Source: Ruminococcus flavefaciens
Lineage (GTDB): Bacteria; Bacillota; Clostridia; Oscillospirales; Ruminococcaceae
Direction: 5' to 3'
Length of the DNA stretch: 64,000 nt
Assembly (NCBI GenBank): GCA_002371825.1
Contig: DFHF01000037.1
Coordinates: forward strand, 62,001-126,000
This document shows, in pieces, positions 39,277-48,837 of this stretch; position 1 is the first letter of the stretch, and every line of letters begins with the position of its first letter. The position numbers and the translations under genes were made by a program. Under the pieces are notes generated by a model. The model saw only the letters and a list, made by a program, of their open reading frames with translations, ran no database searches and was not told the DNA's origin.

Positions 39277-41532
39277 ATGAAAAATCCTCTTCTCAAACGT
39301 ATCCCCCGTGAACTCAGGGACGACCTCGGCAAATATATCGCACTCTTCCTTTTCCTGACCCTGACTATTGGTTTTGTATCAGGCTTCCTCGTTGCAGATA
39401 ACTCAATGAAAAAAGCTTATGACAACAGCTTCGATGACTACTCTATTGAAAACGGTCATTTCATTCTGGAAAATCAGGCGGACGATGAACTGATCTCCGG
39501 TATCGAAAACGACTACGATGTAAAAATATACCCGCTTTTCAGAAAAAACAAAGAAAACTCAGAGGGACATACCCTCCGCTTCTATATGCCTCGTTCATCC
39601 GTGAACAGGATAGATCTTATGGACGGTGAGAATCTCTCTTCTGACGGAGAGCTCATCATTGACAGACTCTATGCCGAAAATAACGATATCCACCTTGGTG
39701 ACAATATCTCCGCTGACGGTATGGACTTCAAGGTAGTCGGCACAGCAGCCTTCTCAGACTACAGTGCACTGTTCAAGAATAACACCGATATGATGTTTGA
39801 CGCAAATAAATTCACTGTCGCCATGATTTCGGAAAACGACTTTGAAGCTCTCGGAGAATCCGGCCTTGAATATGAATATGCATGGCTGAACAACGATGAC
39901 TCCCTCAGCGATGACGATCAGAAGGAAATGGCTGACAAGCTCATGCAGGACCTTGCTGTAAGAGCTGTTGAATATGATAATAAGATCACTGACTTCGTGT
40001 CCCGACAGGATAATCAGGCCATACAGTTCACAGGAAACGATATGGGCGGAGACAGTGTAATGGTCCACACTCTCCTGTATATCGTTATGGTAGTACTTGC
40101 TTTTGCTTTCGCAGTAACCATAAGAAGCACTATCGAGCAGGAAGCTATGGTCATCGGTACACTCAGAGCCTCAGGCTATACTAAGGGTGAGCTCCTCGCC
40201 CACTACATCGCACTGCCCACTATAATTACTGCCGCCGGAGCTGTTGTCGGAAATATTGTGGGATATACCGGAATGAAATTTATCGTTGCCGATATGTACT
40301 ATCACAGCTACTCACTCCCCACCTATAAGACACTGTGGAATGCAAAGGCTTTCGTCAGCACTACGGTTGTTCCTCTCCTTATAATATTCCTTATCAATTT
40401 CATCATAATAAGCTACTCACTTTCACTGTCTCCCCTGAAATTCATCAGAAGAGACCTCAGCAGAGGAAAAAAGAAAAAAGCTCTAAAGCTTCCAAACTGG
40501 AAATTCCTCTCCCGATTCCGTGTAAGAGTTATCCTCCAGAATATTCCTGCTTATTTCATACTCTTCTTCGGAATATTCTTTGCAAGCATACTCCTCATGT
40601 TCGGTATGCTGTTCTCTCCCTTGCTCACTCATTTCAGAGAGCAGGTCGTTGACTCAAAATTCTCGGAATACCAGTATGTTCTTAAGGCTCCCCTGCCGAC
40701 TGAGACAGAAGGTGCTGAAAAATACTGTGTTACTACACTTGACAATGATAAAGATGAAGAGATAACCATTTACGGTATACAGGAAAACTCAGCTTATCTG
40801 ACAGATGAGAGCTTCTCTGCCGGTGAGATATTCCTCTCAGACGGATATATGGAAAAGTACGGCGTTAAGACTAACAGCACCATTACCCTCCACGATAAAT
40901 ACTCCGGAAAGGAATATGACTTCAAGATCTCAGACCGCTACGACTATCCTCCGTCACTCTGTATATTTATGAATATGCAGGACTTTAATGAGCTTTTCGG
41001 AAATGAAGCCGATCATTTCAGCGGATATTTCAGCAACGAAAAGCTGACTGATATCGATGAAACTATGGTAGCCTCTGTTATCACTGAGCACGACCTTACT
41101 GTAATGGCCGATCAGCTGGATGACTCTATGGGAAGGATATTCCCCATGTTCTGCGGATTTGCTATACTGATATACATACTTATGATATATCTGCTGGCAA
41201 AGATAATAGTGGAGAAAAACGCTTCTTCTATCTCGATGATAAAGATACTGGGCTACTCCGATCAGGAAGCCTCAAAGCTATACAACAGGGCAACATCTAT
41301 AGTAGTTATCCTGTCTCTGCTGCTGTCAGCACCACTCTGCCTTGCTGTGATAAAGCTCATCTACTACACTATGATGATGGAATATTCCGGCTGGCTCACA
41401 TTCTGGATCGCTCCTTGGATCGCTCCGGGAATGCTGATAATAGGTATGCTCTGCTATACTGTAGTCTCTGTGATACTTCTCAGAAAGATAAGAAAGATCC
41501 CGCTCTCACAGGCACTTAAAAATATGGAATAA
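39277..41532 (+). CDS. FtsX-family ABC transporter permease
   Basis: Protein of 751 aa: membrane segment at about 18-40, large extracellular domain (about 40-260), FtsX core of three segments (about 265-380), a second segment and extracellular domain (about 420-600), and a second FtsX core to the end (MIKILGYSDQEASKLYNR, FWIAPWIAPGMLIIG, LSQALKNME). The duplicated layout matches large DUF214/FtsX exporters of clostridia, which move drugs, peptides or lipids; the substrate is not evident. Confidence 0.93.
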   Translation: MKNPLLKRIPRELRDDLGKYIALFLFLTLTIGFVSGFLVADNSMKKAYDNSFDDYSIENGHFILENQADDELISGIENDYDVKIYPLFRKNKENSEGHTLRFYMPRSSVNRIDLMDGENLSSDGELIIDRLYAENNDIHLGDNISADGMDFKVVGTAAFSDYSALFKNNTDMMFDANKFTVAMISENDFEALGESGLEYEYAWLNNDDSLSDDDQKEMADKLMQDLAVRAVEYDNKITDFVSRQDNQAIQFTGNDMGGDSVMVHTLLYIVMVVLAFAFAVTIRSTIEQEAMVIGTLRASGYTKGELLAHYIALPTIITAAGAVVGNIVGYTGMKFIVADMYYHSYSLPTYKTLWNAKAFVSTTVVPLLIIFLINFIIISYSLSLSPLKFIRRDLSRGKKKKALKLPNWKFLSRFRVRVILQNIPAYFILFFGIFFASILLMFGMLFSPLLTHFREQVVDSKFSEYQYVLKAPLPTETEGAEKYCVTTLDNDKDEEITIYGIQENSAYLTDESFSAGEIFLSDGYMEKYGVKTNSTITLHDKYSGKEYDFKISDRYDYPPSLCIFMNMQDFNELFGNEADHFSGYFSNEKLTDIDETMVASVITEHDLTVMADQLDDSMGRIFPMFCGFAILIYILMIYLLAKIIVEKNASSISMIKILGYSDQEASKLYNRATSIVVILSLLLSAPLCLAVIKLIYYTMMMEYSGWLTFWIAPWIAPGMLIIGMLCYTVVSVILLRKIRKIPLSQALKNME

Positions 41533-41538
41533 AAATAT

Positions 41539-41588
41539 GGCCTCATGCCAGCTATCCGCACCGGATAAACTGGCTGAGGCCTTTTTAT
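41539..41588. terminator. Terminator between the ABC operon and the convergent lipoprotein gene
   Basis: GGCCTCATGCCAG (41539-41551) with CTGGCTGAGGCC (41570-41581), then TTTTTATTT. The A run on the other side allows use on both strands. Confidence 0.88.
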
Positions 41589-42773
41589 TTACTCTGCATA
41601 TGCGATTTTTTTCTCGTAATCTACCGATATACGAATACCGAAAAGATTATAGATATCACCTATAGTCAGACGGCATATGTCTTTCTGAAGCTCATCATCA
41701 ACGCTTCCCTCAGGGTAGAAATCGCTTCCATTCAGATATATTTTATATATACTTTTGTCATAGCCCTCGCCGTTATATCTTCTTATCTTTACTTCTCTCA
41801 GGTCATTTTTGATTTCGAGTTTCTTTTCGTCGAAGCTGACATCAAATCCGGCGTGTTCACACAGCTTTATCAGGGTACTGAATTCAAGATCGGAGCCCAC
41901 TTTTACAGAATCATCAAGTCCATATCCTCTTACCGCAAGATCCCTGAAGAGCCTGCCTATCTTCTCATCACCGATATACAAAGGCATACTTTCACCGCTG
42001 GCGCCGCTGATACCTTTGCTGAAAATATCTTCGGCAGTATGGATAAAGTCCTCTTTGTCACGGATATTCCATTTCTTTTTGGTGCGGAAATCCAGAGAGA
42101 TTATCTCTATACCGCTATCATTTACTATTGATATCTCAGGTATGATGGCTCTGCGGTAAGTATCCTCCTCCTGAGACTGACCAATGTCCGGAAGAAGCTC
42201 TGCACTGTTCACCGCCTGAAATGCAAGCTCCGATATCTTACGGATGTCCTCAGGCCTTTCAGCAGTTATGGCAAATCCGGCTTCCGTTTGGTCACCAAGT
42301 CCGATCTTATTGAAATAGCTGCATTTAAAACCGGACTTCTCCAGCGGCTCATATATCTCCGGCTGTGCCATGAGGAGCTGTACGCAGTAATCATCTGCAA
42401 TTATCCATGAGCTTCCGAACATTCCATGCCTGAGATAATGATAAACATGGAAGCGTATTCCGTCTTCGTCTTCAAAAACGTTTATGACATCTTCATCTTT
42501 TCCGCTGTTCTTCCTATCCGATCCGCTCATGCGTTCATCAAGGGCACCATGCTCATTTTCAGTTGACCTCTCTGAGGAGATCAGCTTGAAATCCCTGTCG
42601 TAACGCTGTTCGAGATAGGACTCTGTCTTTTCATCGTCAAGATCGCTGACTCCGCAGCGTGTACAGCCGACAGAAATCATCATGGAAAAAGTCAGCAATA
42701 CCAGTATGAACTTCTTTAGCAGCCTTCTGCTTCTGACAGCAATTGGCTTCCTGTATTCGCTGCACATGGTCAT
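41589..42773 (-). CDS. Hypothetical lipoprotein
   Basis: Protein of 394 aa. Basic N-terminus, hydrophobic segment (KFILVLLTFSMMI) and lipobox SVGC near residue 37, then a charged linker and an extracellular alpha/beta region without recognised domain (FHVYHYLRHGMFGSSWIIADDY, two repeats of unclear nature). The first codons overlap the sirtuin stop (ATGA), so it is the last gene of that operon. Function unknown. Confidence 0.75.
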   Translation of the reverse strand: MTMCSEYRKPIAVRSRRLLKKFILVLLTFSMMISVGCTRCGVSDLDDEKTESYLEQRYDRDFKLISSERSTENEHGALDERMSGSDRKNSGKDEDVINVFEDEDGIRFHVYHYLRHGMFGSSWIIADDYCVQLLMAQPEIYEPLEKSGFKCSYFNKIGLGDQTEAGFAITAERPEDIRKISELAFQAVNSAELLPDIGQSQEEDTYRRAIIPEISIVNDSGIEIISLDFRTKKKWNIRDKEDFIHTAEDIFSKGISGASGESMPLYIGDEKIGRLFRDLAVRGYGLDDSVKVGSDLEFSTLIKLCEHAGFDVSFDEKKLEIKNDLREVKIRRYNGEGYDKSIYKIYLNGSDFYPEGSVDDELQKDICRLTIGDIYNLFGIRISVDYEKKIAYAE

Positions 42774-43483
42774 ATCTCAGAAAATACTTTTCCGATCTTG
42801 TCGCAGACAAGGAGACCAGCTTTGCTGTCCATCTGTGTGGGAGACATATTCACTATCACCAGATCGCTGCCATTGAAATAGTTTATCAGTCCTGCCGCAG
42901 GATATACGTTAAGTGATGTGCCTCCGATAATAAGTGTATCAGCAGAGGCTATCGCTCTGACTGCACCATTTACCACCTCATCATCAAGTCCCTCTTCATA
43001 AAGAACTACATCCGGCTTGATGATACCGCCGCACTCACATCTCGGTATCCCCTCAGACTGAGTTATCGCTTCGATACCGTGGAATTTCCTGCACTTCATA
43101 CAGTAATTCCTGAGTACACTTCCGTGAAGTTCATAGACCTTCTTACTGCCGGCAGCCTGATGAAGTCCGTCTATATTCTGGGTAACAATGCCTGTAAGCT
43201 TCCCCTCCTCTTCCCACTTTGCAAGCTTGAGATGAGCAGCATTCGGCTTAGCGTCTGTGCATATCATCTTAGCACGGTAAAAGCGATAGAACTCCTCCGG
43301 CTTTTCCATGAAGAATGTGTGGCTCAGGATAGTCTCAGGCGGATAATCCCACTGCTGGTGATAGAGACCGTCAACGCTGCGGAAATCAGGTATCCCGCTC
43401 TCAGTTGACACTCCGGCGCCTCCGAAAAAAGCTATTCTCTTTGATCTGTTTACTATTTCACGCAGTTTATTGATCTCTTCCAT
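42770..43483 (-). CDS. cobB: Sir2-family NAD-dependent protein deacylase
   Basis: Protein of 237 aa removing acyl groups from lysine with NAD+. Seen: FFGGAGVSTESGIPDFRS, TQNIDGLHQAAG, catalytic His in ELHGSV, zinc cysteines CMKC and CEC, and the NAD-site GGTSLNVYPAAGLI. Class U-like bacterial type. GGGAGG before the ATG. It follows yjbQ directly (2 bp). Confidence 0.95.
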   Translation of the reverse strand: MEEINKLREIVNRSKRIAFFGGAGVSTESGIPDFRSVDGLYHQQWDYPPETILSHTFFMEKPEEFYRFYRAKMICTDAKPNAAHLKLAKWEEEGKLTGIVTQNIDGLHQAAGSKKVYELHGSVLRNYCMKCRKFHGIEAITQSEGIPRCECGGIIKPDVVLYEEGLDDEVVNGAVRAIASADTLIIGGTSLNVYPAAGLINYFNGSDLVIVNMSPTQMDSKAGLLVCDKIGKVFSEI

Positions 43484-43484
43484 T

Positions 43485-43880
43485 TCAGCCTCCCATTACC
43501 TTAACGTAGAATTTTCTTGTTCTCGGTCCGTCAAATTCACAGAAATATATTCCCTGCCATGTTCCAAGGAGAGGCTTTCCCTTTGTGACGATTATAACCT
43601 CGCTGGCACCTACTGCTGATGATTTCAGATGTGCATCTGAATTTCCCTCTGCATGGCGGAATGAAACAAGGTCCGGGAAAGTCCTGTCCATACCCATTAG
43701 GAAGTCAGCCTTTACATCCGGGTCTGCATTTTCATTTATTGTTATAGCAGCAGTTGTGTGAGGACAATAAACTATGCATATTCCCTCGTTGACTCCGCTT
43801 TCTGTGATCGCCTCGGTCACCTCATTGGTAATATCGACCAGTCCCTGAGTTGGTGTACTTAACTGGAAATTGAATAACAT
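43485..43880 (-). CDS. yjbQ: YjbQ (UPF0047) family protein
   Basis: Protein of 131 aa with the complete family signature: CPHTTAAITINENADPDVKADF, HAEGNSDAHLKSS and GTWQGIYFCEFDGPR. YjbQ enzymes show weak thiamine phosphate synthase activity, but the physiological role is unsettled. The start is ATG 43880, after AAGGAGGAG; the frame to 43946 precedes that site. Confidence 0.93.
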   Translation of the reverse strand: MLFNFQLSTPTQGLVDITNEVTEAITESGVNEGICIVYCPHTTAAITINENADPDVKADFLMGMDRTFPDLVSFRHAEGNSDAHLKSSAVGASEVIIVTKGKPLLGTWQGIYFCEFDGPRTRKFYVKVMGG

Positions 43881-43918
43881 AAGATCTCCTCCTTTATAAA
43901 TATCCGCTGAAGTATTTA

Positions 43919-44554
43919 TTATTTGTTTTTGCTGTAATATCTGCAAAAATAATTAAGACTGCATTCTCCGCATTTCGGGCTCCTGGCACGGCATATATCC
44001 CTTCCGAACTGCACTGTCTGATGGCAGAAGTGATTCGATATCTCCGGCGGAAGAAGCTTTATAAGATCCTTTTCCACCTTTGCAGGCTCCTTGTTTGCAG
44101 TTAATCCCAGCCTTCCGGTTATGCGTATACAGTGTGTATCCGTCACCACCGCCGGCTTGCCGTATACATCTCCAAGAATAAGGTTTGCAGTCTTTCTGCC
44201 CACTCCTGAAAGGCTGAGCAGCTCCTCCATAGTGTCGGGAACTCTGCCCCCGAAACGGCTTATCAGCTGGCCGGCCATTTCCTTTATGCTCTTAGCCTTG
44301 GTATGATAGAATCCACATGGCTTAACATCCTGTTCAAGCTCTGCAAGATCAGCTTCCGCAAATGCCTCCAATGTCGGATATTTCTTGTAGAGCGTTTCTG
44401 TTACGATATTTACTCTTGCGTCTGTACACTGAGCTGCAAGTCTTGTTGATATCAGAAGCTCATACGGCTTATCATATACAAGACTGCACTCAACATCCGG
44501 ATAGAGCTTTTCCAGCTCCTCACAGGCGAGTGACGCTATTTCCTTTTTAGTCAT
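43919..44554 (-). CDS. nth: Endonuclease III
   Basis: Protein of 211 aa, DNA glycosylase/AP lyase for oxidised pyrimidines. Seen: helix-hairpin-helix LSGVGRKTANLILGDV with the catalytic Lys, the catalytic Asp in VVTDTHCIRI, and the [4Fe-4S] cysteines of CRARSPKCGECSLNYFC. The ATG at 44554 follows GGAGAGG and overlaps the end of the upstream gene. Confidence 0.96.
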   Translation of the reverse strand: MTKKEIASLACEELEKLYPDVECSLVYDKPYELLISTRLAAQCTDARVNIVTETLYKKYPTLEAFAEADLAELEQDVKPCGFYHTKAKSIKEMAGQLISRFGGRVPDTMEELLSLSGVGRKTANLILGDVYGKPAVVTDTHCIRITGRLGLTANKEPAKVEKDLIKLLPPEISNHFCHQTVQFGRDICRARSPKCGECSLNYFCRYYSKNK

Positions 44555-44915
44555 CTTCCCTCTCCTTTGCCGCAAATACTCTTCCCTTGGAGAGCATCTC
44601 GTCATACACCCTGTACATCTTCTGCACTGTGTTCTCCAGGAAATAATAATGCTTGATGTAGAAGGCCTCAAGAACTATTATTATCGTAACCAGCACAAGC
44701 AGCATGAAATTGTTTATCACAAGGGTACCTATCATAAAGATAGCAAGTATCAGTGCAAACATCATGGTAACAAGAAAATGTACTATCCTCTCATGCTGCA
44801 TGAAGGCTATTTTGTCCTTGTGTTCAGCCATTATCTCCGCAAGCTCTTCCGGATCAGTGCATCTGTCAAGACGTTCCTGCACCCTCTTCATATATTCGGT
44901 AAGATATTCAGTCAT
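44547..44915 (-). CDS. Hypothetical membrane protein with two segments
   Basis: Protein of 122 aa: cytoplasmic helical N-terminus (EYMKRVQERLDRCTDPEELAEIMAEHKDKI), two adjacent hydrophobic helices (about 45-65 and 68-85) and a charged tail. Family not recognised. It sits between an AraC gene and nth with an 8-bp overlap, so it is a member of the rqcH-aag-araC operon. GGAGGG before the ATG. Confidence 0.8.
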   Translation of the reverse strand: MTEYLTEYMKRVQERLDRCTDPEELAEIMAEHKDKIAFMQHERIVHFLVTMMFALILAIFMIGTLVINNFMLLVLVTIIIVLEAFYIKHYYFLENTVQKMYRVYDEMLSKGRVFAAKEREDD

Positions 44916-44928
44916 ACTATCCCTCCGT

Positions 44929-45708
44929 TCATTTGCTCCTGCGGTATCTTGTCGGAGTCATTCCCACAAGCTTTTTGAACTGCCTCATAAAATGCTCCTC
45001 ATTATCGTATCCGCACATGAATGCTACCTGAGATACAGTACAGGAAGTCTCAGTAAGCAGCTCCTTTGCCTTTTCGATCTTACTGCTGATAACATCTGAT
45101 ATACAGGATACCCCGAACACCTCCCTGTAAATGTGCTGGAGATATGAACGGGACATATTGACATCCGCAGCCATTGTATCCACGTTCCATTTCAGCTGTG
45201 GATTGCGGTATATCTTCGCCCTGAGATCAACAAGGGAGCTGTAGTGGGGGTCAGCGCTCTGCTGAACAGTATCACGTCTGCCGGAGCTGTCCGCAGCCTT
45301 TATCAGCAGCATTCTCATAAGACTGTCCAGCATTTTAGTCCGCCTTGAGCTCAGTGAATAAAACTCTGCTGAGATATTTCGTATCAGTCCGCTTATAAAC
45401 TCCATATCGGATACCTTCAGCGGCCTGTTGTATACAAGCTCCGTAAGCTCTGTCAGCTCTGAGTCATTTCCGGCACTGAAGCATATCCAGTCGCATATAA
45501 GAGCTTCTCCCTCTGCTGAATACTCACGGTCCATGCTGTCATCAAACAGCACCATCGTCCCCTCAGGAAAAGTCCCCTCTATACCGCCGAATGATATCAC
45601 CGCACGGCTCCGGGTCAGGAGCAGCATATACTCTCCGCTTTCAGGCTTATGGCAGAAACGATAATCCCTGCCGTATACAGAGCCGCAGCCCAGACTGAGT
45701 ATATCCAT
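44929..45708 (-). CDS. AraC family transcriptional regulator
   Basis: Protein of 259 aa. N-terminal cupin-like half (GEYMLLLTRSRAVISFGG, FPEGTMVLFDDS) and C-terminal double helix-turn-helix: WNVDTMAADVNMSRSYLQHIYREVFG, then VSQVAFMCGYDNEEHFMRQFKKLVGMTPTRYR. Architecture and length match the regulator at 32382. AAGGAG before the ATG. Ligand and targets unknown. Confidence 0.92.
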   Translation of the reverse strand: MDILSLGCGSVYGRDYRFCHKPESGEYMLLLTRSRAVISFGGIEGTFPEGTMVLFDDSMDREYSAEGEALICDWICFSAGNDSELTELTELVYNRPLKVSDMEFISGLIRNISAEFYSLSSRRTKMLDSLMRMLLIKAADSSGRRDTVQQSADPHYSSLVDLRAKIYRNPQLKWNVDTMAADVNMSRSYLQHIYREVFGVSCISDVISSKIEKAKELLTETSCTVSQVAFMCGYDNEEHFMRQFKKLVGMTPTRYRRSK

Positions 45709-45712
45709 CTTC

Positions 45713-46228
45713 TCACTCCTTTGCTATGAATCTCCATGGAACATCCCGCCAGTATTCACCGGCATAATCTATTCCCACTCTTGGAGCAGTTACTATCTCC
45801 GGACGATATCCGTCGTCCTCTATCCAGATATCCGGCTCACTGCATATTCTCCTGCCGTTAAAGCTGCCGTCAACTCCCAGATACTTCGTAAGCTTCCCCG
45901 GACCGCCGTGTACTTTTCCTGCCCGCAGAAGAACTCCCTGAGGCTGACCATTACGGCCTGTTATCACATTCATAAGCCAGTGCACACCGTAGCACAGGTA
46001 TACATATATCACTCCGCTCTCGCCGTAAAGCAGCTCTGTTCTCTTTGTCCTTCCCTTAGAAGCATGACAGCCCTTATCCTCTTCACCACGATAAGCCTCT
46101 GTCTCAGCTATACGCTCACGGAGGACAGTGCCGTCCTCAAGACGCCTTGCGAGAACTTTTCCCACAAGCTCCGGAGCCACCTCAAGAACGTCACGTTTGA
46201 AAAAATCCTCTGATAGTTTCTCTGCCAT
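45713..46228 (-). CDS. 3-methyladenine DNA glycosylase (AAG/MPG type)
   Basis: Protein of 171 aa excising alkylated purines. Seen: VAPELVGKVLARRLEDG, the catalytic Glu in ETEAYRGEEDKGCHASKGRT, YVYLCYGVHWLMNVI, GVLLRAG, and GPGKLTKYLGVD. Slightly shorter than the family average, lacking some loop length at the C-terminus. It starts 2 bp after the rqcH stop, thus coupled. Confidence 0.95.
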   Translation of the reverse strand: MAEKLSEDFFKRDVLEVAPELVGKVLARRLEDGTVLRERIAETEAYRGEEDKGCHASKGRTKRTELLYGESGVIYVYLCYGVHWLMNVITGRNGQPQGVLLRAGKVHGGPGKLTKYLGVDGSFNGRRICSEPDIWIEDDGYRPEIVTAPRVGIDYAGEYWRDVPWRFIAKE

Positions 46229-46230
46229 AA

Positions 46231-47982
46231 TTATACTCTTAGTTTCTGTTCAAGCTCCGCATCAGGTCTAACGAAGGCTGTCTTGTAATTGGTAAAGATA
46301 ACCTTTCCGGGCTTTGCTCCGGAGGGCTTCCTTACATATCTCGCCAGACAGTAGTCCACAGGAACAAGGCTGGAATTCCTTCCTCTGCTGTTGACTGCCG
46401 CTATGACCGCAGCTTCCTCTATCGTCCTGTCAGGAGGAGTTTCTCCATCTGTGAGTATCAGCGTATGAGAGCCGGTTATTGTCTGTGTATGGAGCCATAT
46501 ATCTGTCTTTTCCGCAAATTTCAGTGACAGCTGATCGTTCTGGTGATTGTTCCTTCCGACCAGTATTGTAAATCCGTCACTTGACTTGTATTCTATTGGC
46601 GGAAGTGCCTTAGGCGGCTTAGCCTTACCGCCTGCTGAACGGACATACCCCTGCTCTCTGAGTTCAAGTCTGAGCTGGATTATATCGTTCTCAGAATTTG
46701 CTCTTGTAAGGGCATCAAAGACACTGTCAAGATATTGCAGCTCCTCCTCACCCTTCTGTATCTGCTCCGCCAGCTTCTTTTCAGCTGTGACGGATTTCTT
46801 GTATTCGTTATAATAATACTGTGCATTCTGTGACGGAGATTTTCTGACATCCAGTTTTATCTCCACAACAGGACAGCTCTCCTCATAGAAATTCTCTGCT
46901 TCAAGTACAGTATCGCCCTTCTGTATGCGGTACATATTCGCAGAGATAAGGTCTCCGCAGAGCTTTGATTTATCCTTGTCTGCACAGGCAGCAAGCTCCT
47001 CCCTCTGCACTGATATCCTTCTGGAAGTTCTCTCAGTGAGATTGACAAGCAGCTTGAAAAGGTCGTTGGCACGCTGCTTGGTTCGTGCAGCACTGTCTCT
47101 CTCGTAGTAAAAATAGTCCAGAAGCTCAGAAGCAGACGAAAGCTCCTTTGTGTACATAAGTGTACCAAACTGGCTCAGCCTTATAAAAGAAAAATCCTTC
47201 AGCTGACCCTCTTTATCGCTTACAGCAGAAAAGCAGCACTCCCCGCTGATAAGCTGTTCACGGGTACGCTTTATCACAAACATGAGCCTGTCCATCTGAT
47301 CGCCGCTGATAGTGTCGCTTTCGATATGGGCACCTCTTCCGGCAAAAAACGTCCACTCACGGGCAAGTATGGGAGATATGCCTTCAAAGACACGGATCAG
47401 GGCCTTTGAAAGCTCCTTTGGCTGGGTATCACGAACTGCTGAGATCATCTCCTCAGGCTCAGCTGTAAGGAAATTCAGCCTGTCATCCCTTGGAGGAAGA
47501 GCGTACTTCATCCCTGGGAGGACCATTCTCTCTCTTGACATATCCTCGTCAACACGCTTGATACTGTCGATCACACGGCCTTCATTATTTATGACAACAA
47601 GATTTGAACAGCGCCCCATTATCTCACAGGCCAGAGTTACGGTTACTACATCACCAAGCTCATTTACACATTCAAAGTCCAGAAAAAGGATTCTTTCAAG
47701 GCCGTCCTGCCTTATGTCTATAAGCTTTCCGCTGCCGAGGTGCTTTCGGAGAAGCATACAGAACATAGGCGGGGTCTGCGGATTATCCACAGTTTTTTCC
47801 GTTATATGTACTCTTGCGCTGCCTGCATTCGCAGATATGTAGAGTTTTTTTCCGCCCTGCTTAGTTCTTATTGAAATAACTATCTCCTCACGGGAGGGCT
47901 GATGGATCTTTTCAACTCTGCCGCCGATAAGGGGCATAAGTTCATTTTTAACAGCGTAGAGAAATGCGCCGTCTAAAGCCAT
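46231..47982 (-). CDS. rqcH: NFACT protein of ribosome quality control
   Basis: Protein of 583 aa of the RqcH/Rqc2/FbpA family that adds alanine tails to chains stuck on 50S subunits. Seen: NFACT-N (ALDGAFLYAVKNEL, GGRVEKIHQPSREEIVI, ANAGSARVHITEK), a helical coiled-coil middle (about 270-430), and the NFACT-R domain (GFTILVGRNNHQNDQLSLK, DIWLHTQTITGSHTLI). AAAGGA before the ATG. First gene of the long minus-strand operon down to 41589. Confidence 0.95.
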   Translation of the reverse strand: MALDGAFLYAVKNELMPLIGGRVEKIHQPSREEIVISIRTKQGGKKLYISANAGSARVHITEKTVDNPQTPPMFCMLLRKHLGSGKLIDIRQDGLERILFLDFECVNELGDVVTVTLACEIMGRCSNLVVINNEGRVIDSIKRVDEDMSRERMVLPGMKYALPPRDDRLNFLTAEPEEMISAVRDTQPKELSKALIRVFEGISPILAREWTFFAGRGAHIESDTISGDQMDRLMFVIKRTREQLISGECCFSAVSDKEGQLKDFSFIRLSQFGTLMYTKELSSASELLDYFYYERDSAARTKQRANDLFKLLVNLTERTSRRISVQREELAACADKDKSKLCGDLISANMYRIQKGDTVLEAENFYEESCPVVEIKLDVRKSPSQNAQYYYNEYKKSVTAEKKLAEQIQKGEEELQYLDSVFDALTRANSENDIIQLRLELREQGYVRSAGGKAKPPKALPPIEYKSSDGFTILVGRNNHQNDQLSLKFAEKTDIWLHTQTITGSHTLILTDGETPPDRTIEEAAVIAAVNSRGRNSSLVPVDYCLARYVRKPSGAKPGKVIFTNYKTAFVRPDAELEQKLRV

Positions 47983-48011
47983 ATAATCAATCCTTTGCTA
48001 AAAATTGCCGG

Positions 48012-48830
48012 TCAGATATTGCGGTAAACAAGCAATTCAAAATCAACCGTTGTGGAAAGCTTATCCAAAGCATAAAGTCTCTCCTGCTGAAGCTTTCCCG
48101 TTCTGTAATAGTATGGTGTCATTGAAAAAAGAGCCCGAATATCCTCAGGTGAATCAAGGTCTATCACATATCTGATATGCTTTTTTTCTATGAATCCAAA
48201 GCCATCGAGTTCATAGGGCTTGACCTGATTTTTGTACGGTATATCGTAGATCTTCTCCTTCATCTCCCAGAGATGCTCCTCCGAGGGGATGGCCATTATC
48301 ATAATGCCGCCCGTCCTCAGGACTCTTTGGAATTCCTCCCCGCAGTAGGGAGAAAAAAGTGTCACGAGCATATCACATGAAGAATCTGCAATAGGCATAT
48401 GGAATACACTTGCTGCTGCAAAACTGATATTCTTATATCTTTTTGAAGCAAATTCCACCGCAATTTTTGATATATCAATACCCGTAATATTATTATCAAT
48501 ATTTGCGCTTTCAAGCTTATCAAATATTGCGCCGGTATAGTATCCCTCTCCGCAGCCGGCATCAAGAATACAGTCCCCGTCAAGGTGGCGGACTACCATT
48601 TCACAAAGGCCGTCTTTAAGCCCGGAGTAATATCCCTTCTCAAGAAAATCTCTTCTTGCCTGTACCATTAGCTTATTATCGCCGTGTACAGCCTTTCCGA
48701 TATGCTTTGAAAGCAGAAGGTTCACATATCCGCTTTTGGCGATGTCGAAACTATGTCCGGAGCTGCATTTATAGGAGTGTTCCGCCTTTATCAATTCTTT
48801 TCCGCACACCGGACAATTGAATATATTCAT
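48012..48830 (-). CDS. rlmA: 23S rRNA guanine-N1-methyltransferase, RlmA type
   Basis: Protein of 272 aa. N-terminal zinc site (CPVCGKEL, then CSSGHSFDIAKSGYVNLL), then a Rossmann methyltransferase domain with LDAGCGEGYYTGAI, VTLFSPYCGEEFQRVLRTGGIMIMAIPSEEHLWEMK. Both halves are diagnostic for RlmA; position 745 or 748 cannot be decided. The start is ATG 48830, after GAGGTG; a GTG at 48845 falls within the previous gene's end. Confidence 0.93.
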   Translation of the reverse strand: MNIFNCPVCGKELIKAEHSYKCSSGHSFDIAKSGYVNLLLSKHIGKAVHGDNKLMVQARRDFLEKGYYSGLKDGLCEMVVRHLDGDCILDAGCGEGYYTGAIFDKLESANIDNNITGIDISKIAVEFASKRYKNISFAAASVFHMPIADSSCDMLVTLFSPYCGEEFQRVLRTGGIMIMAIPSEEHLWEMKEKIYDIPYKNQVKPYELDGFGFIEKKHIRYVIDLDSPEDIRALFSMTPYYYRTGKLQQERLYALDKLSTTVDFELLVYRNI

Positions 48831-48837
48831 ACTCACC